From: CAIKAP01 sp964574605
GTDB lineage: Bacteria > Verrucomicrobiota > Verrucomicrobiia > Palsa-1439
NCBI GenBank assembly: GCA_964574605.1
Contig: CAZNOK010000067.1
Coordinates: 1 to 22,543 of the forward strand
Length of the DNA stretch: 22,543 nt
Reading direction: 5' to 3'
Part shown: one piece after another, positions 21,082 through 22,543 of the stretch
Position numbering within the stretch: the first letter of the stretch is position 1
Layout of the letters: each line of letters begins with the position of its first letter
Program-made: the position numbers and the translations under genes
The notes under the pieces: generated by a model
The model's database searches: none
What the model saw: the letters and a program-made list of their open reading frames with translations, nothing else
What the model was told of the DNA's origin: nothing

Positions 21082-22543
21082 ATGCAGAAGAAAGACGATC
21101 TAAAAGCACGGCCAGCTTCGGACGCTTACAAAAATGGACGGCGGCTTAGATTCACCTTTACCGGCGGGGAGCGTCCCGAACTGGACGAAGTTGAGTTTTG
21201 CCTGTGCACGGGCGCCACGTCGAAGAAATTGACGCGCACCGGGCCGACAGAATCGTTCCGTTGGAACCAGTTCGCCAGAGCATTTTCGCTGTTCTTCATC
21301 CACTACTTGCTCTGGGCTAAGCGCCACGGCACCGAGAAATTCATCTTCCATGGGGAGCTTCGGCGAAACGCAGTGGCAACACTTGGCGACGGGATCGAGC
21401 AACCCCACAACAAGTTCCATGCTCTCTTTGAACAAGGGTTGAAGGCGCTCTTCTTCGGACTGAATCTCAACGGAAAGGGAAAGGGCGACCGCCAAATCTG
21501 GATTCTGCGTCCGGAGCTTCTACCGTCCGATTGTGTCGAAATCAAATGGACGAACCTGAACCACACCGCACACGCCGATGAGGCCTGCCTGCAACGACTG
21601 GCCAAACGCATCCACGCGCAAACAAGATGGCCTCCGTTGGCGTTTGCCTCGTCGGAGATGGTTCCGCCGGCTGCCCCGCCGCAACTGTCACCGGGGTCTC
21701 GTGATATCGAGACCTTGCAGGCCGCTCCCGAAAAACCGCCAGTCAACCTCCAGGCTCCATCGGGAATGTTCTTCGAGCACGATGCACTTCATGAGCTTCG
21801 CAAGGACACCAAAAAGCGCCTAGCTTATCCCGGCCTGCTCGTGTTGCACAAACGCAGTGCCTCTGGCAAAACGACGTTCGCAAGACAGGTCGTTTATGAC
21901 CTGGTAAACGATAAAATACCCCCCGGCGGTGCAGTATGGGTTGACTGCGACACGAACAACACCTTTGAACTATGCATGGCAAGATTAACGGAACTTCTCC
22001 TTCGCGAGAAGGACGTGCGCAACCTCAGCGCAAAGGAGAAAGCGCAGAAACTCGGCGACTACTTCAACGAAAAGCACAACACGCTCGTCGTCCTCGACAG
22101 CTTCGAGTGTGTCAGCCAGCCTTCCCCTCTCATCTCTTGGCTGCACGCGAACCGTGCGCGAGCCTGCTTTCTCATCACCACTATCGAACTTCGTGACGGG
22201 TTGAGGGAACCGGACGAGGCGGAGCATATACGGCTGCTCGATCTTGATCGAGACGCCGCTTTGCGGCTGTTCAAGCATCACGCTCAAAGAAGTTCGTTCT
22301 CTCCGGAGGAGACCGAGGTCGTCCACAGACTTTGCGAAGCGGTGGGCTATTCTCCGGAAGAGATCCGGATGCTGGCACGTCACGTCCGCCCCGGCGGGAT
22401 AGAGTTACAGAAACTTCGGAATCAATTTGATCTTGATCCTCGGAAAGTCCTTGAAACGGGCGGTGAGTCACGGGAGTGCCATGCGAGCATCCAAGCCTGT
22501 TTCGACTTCTCCATCCGCCATACCTCACAAGAAGACATATACT
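21082..22543 (+). CDS. STAND/NB-ARC-like NTPase with unrecognised N-terminal domain, partial at right edge
   Basis: The frame is open from ATG 21082 to the window end (487 residues, incomplete). The start has ribosome site GAGGAA and a good promoter. Residues 1-190 form a soluble alpha/beta domain I do not recognise (FTFTGGERPELDEVEFCLC, then FARAFSLFFIHYLLWAKRHG and RQIWILRPELL). A proline-rich linker follows at 190-225. Residues 228-440 look like a P-loop STAND module: FFEHDALHELR lead-in, Walker A at 257-265 (KRSASGKTT, lacking the usual first glycine), Walker B TLVVLD339-S-F-E342, a sensor-like strand FLITT, then LLDLDRDAALRLF and VGYSPEEIRMLA in place of GxP. STAND proteins are signalling switches that regulate transcription or act as antiphage sensors. 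The C-terminal sensor region is outside the window, so the role is open. Confidence 0.75.
   Translation, partial: MQKKDDLKARPASDAYKNGRRLRFTFTGGERPELDEVEFCLCTGATSKKLTRTGPTESFRWNQFARAFSLFFIHYLLWAKRHGTEKFIFHGELRRNAVATLGDGIEQPHNKFHALFEQGLKALFFGLNLNGKGKGDRQIWILRPELLPSDCVEIKWTNLNHTAHADEACLQRLAKRIHAQTRWPPLAFASSEMVPPAAPPQLSPGSRDIETLQAAPEKPPVNLQAPSGMFFEHDALHELRKDTKKRLAYPGLLVLHKRSASGKTTFARQVVYDLVNDKIPPGGAVWVDCDTNNTFELCMARLTELLLREKDVRNLSAKEKAQKLGDYFNEKHNTLVVLDSFECVSQPSPLISWLHANRARACFLITTIELRDGLREPDEAEHIRLLDLDRDAALRLFKHHAQRSSFSPEETEVVHRLCEAVGYSPEEIRMLARHVRPGGIELQKLRNQFDLDPRKVLETGGESRECHASIQACFDFSIRHTSQEDIY

Overview
The window reads as a chromosomal piece of a GC-rich bacterium of the Planctomycetota/Verrucomicrobiota type, with Verrucomicrobiota my first guess. 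The reasons are three exported formylglycine-type sulfatases next to secreted esterases, a 'WPAWRGP' PQQ-like propeller protein, beta-helix proteins, a ceramidase-like hydrolase and short palindromic intergenic elements. No rRNA, tRNA or housekeeping gene was found, so the taxonomy is an inference.

Region 1 (2-9406, + strand) is a catabolic operon. It holds the 3' end of a concanavalin-like (DUF1080-type) gene, sulfatase A, an M14-like metallopeptidase, an alpha/beta hydrolase, sulfatase B, sulfatase C (a close paralogue of A) and a second alpha/beta hydrolase. Three junctions use the 4-base ATGA stop/start overlap. The last hydrolase is split by one extra base in an A7 run. Nearly every product has a signal peptide, so the substrate is probably an extracellular sulfated, esterified polymer.

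Region 2 (9407-10947) is an accessory island with less biased codon use. It carries several hairpins and two small unrelated genes. Each gene is flanked by an integron-type core site (GTTCGGC, GTTAGGC) and by the exact complement of that core (GCCGAAC, GCCTAAC) behind its stop codon. This is the layout of integron gene cassettes. No integrase is in view.

Region 3 (10948-19964, + strand) is a second run of exported proteins: a PQQ-like beta-propeller, a right-handed beta-helix protein, a ceramidase-like hydrolase, a Tat-exported cysteine-rich protein with two DUF1284-like halves, a GH10-like/TIM-barrel protein with a C-terminal LamG-like domain, and a pectate-lyase-superfamily beta-helix protein that seems to start at an ATC codon. 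Together with region 1 it suggests polysaccharide scavenging, possibly including uronic-acid polymers.

Region 4 (19965-22543) changes character. It has small minus-strand genes (one with a perfect Shine-Dalgarno sequence, one with a DnaJ-type double CxxCxGxG zinc motif), several strong hairpins, and a divergent gene running off the right edge. That gene encodes a STAND/NB-ARC-like NTPase with an unrecognised N-terminal domain of about 200 residues, behind a good sigma70-like promoter flanked by three CTTTCGGAA repeats. This is the best candidate for an undescribed signalling or defence system, but the gene is cut off before its sensor region.
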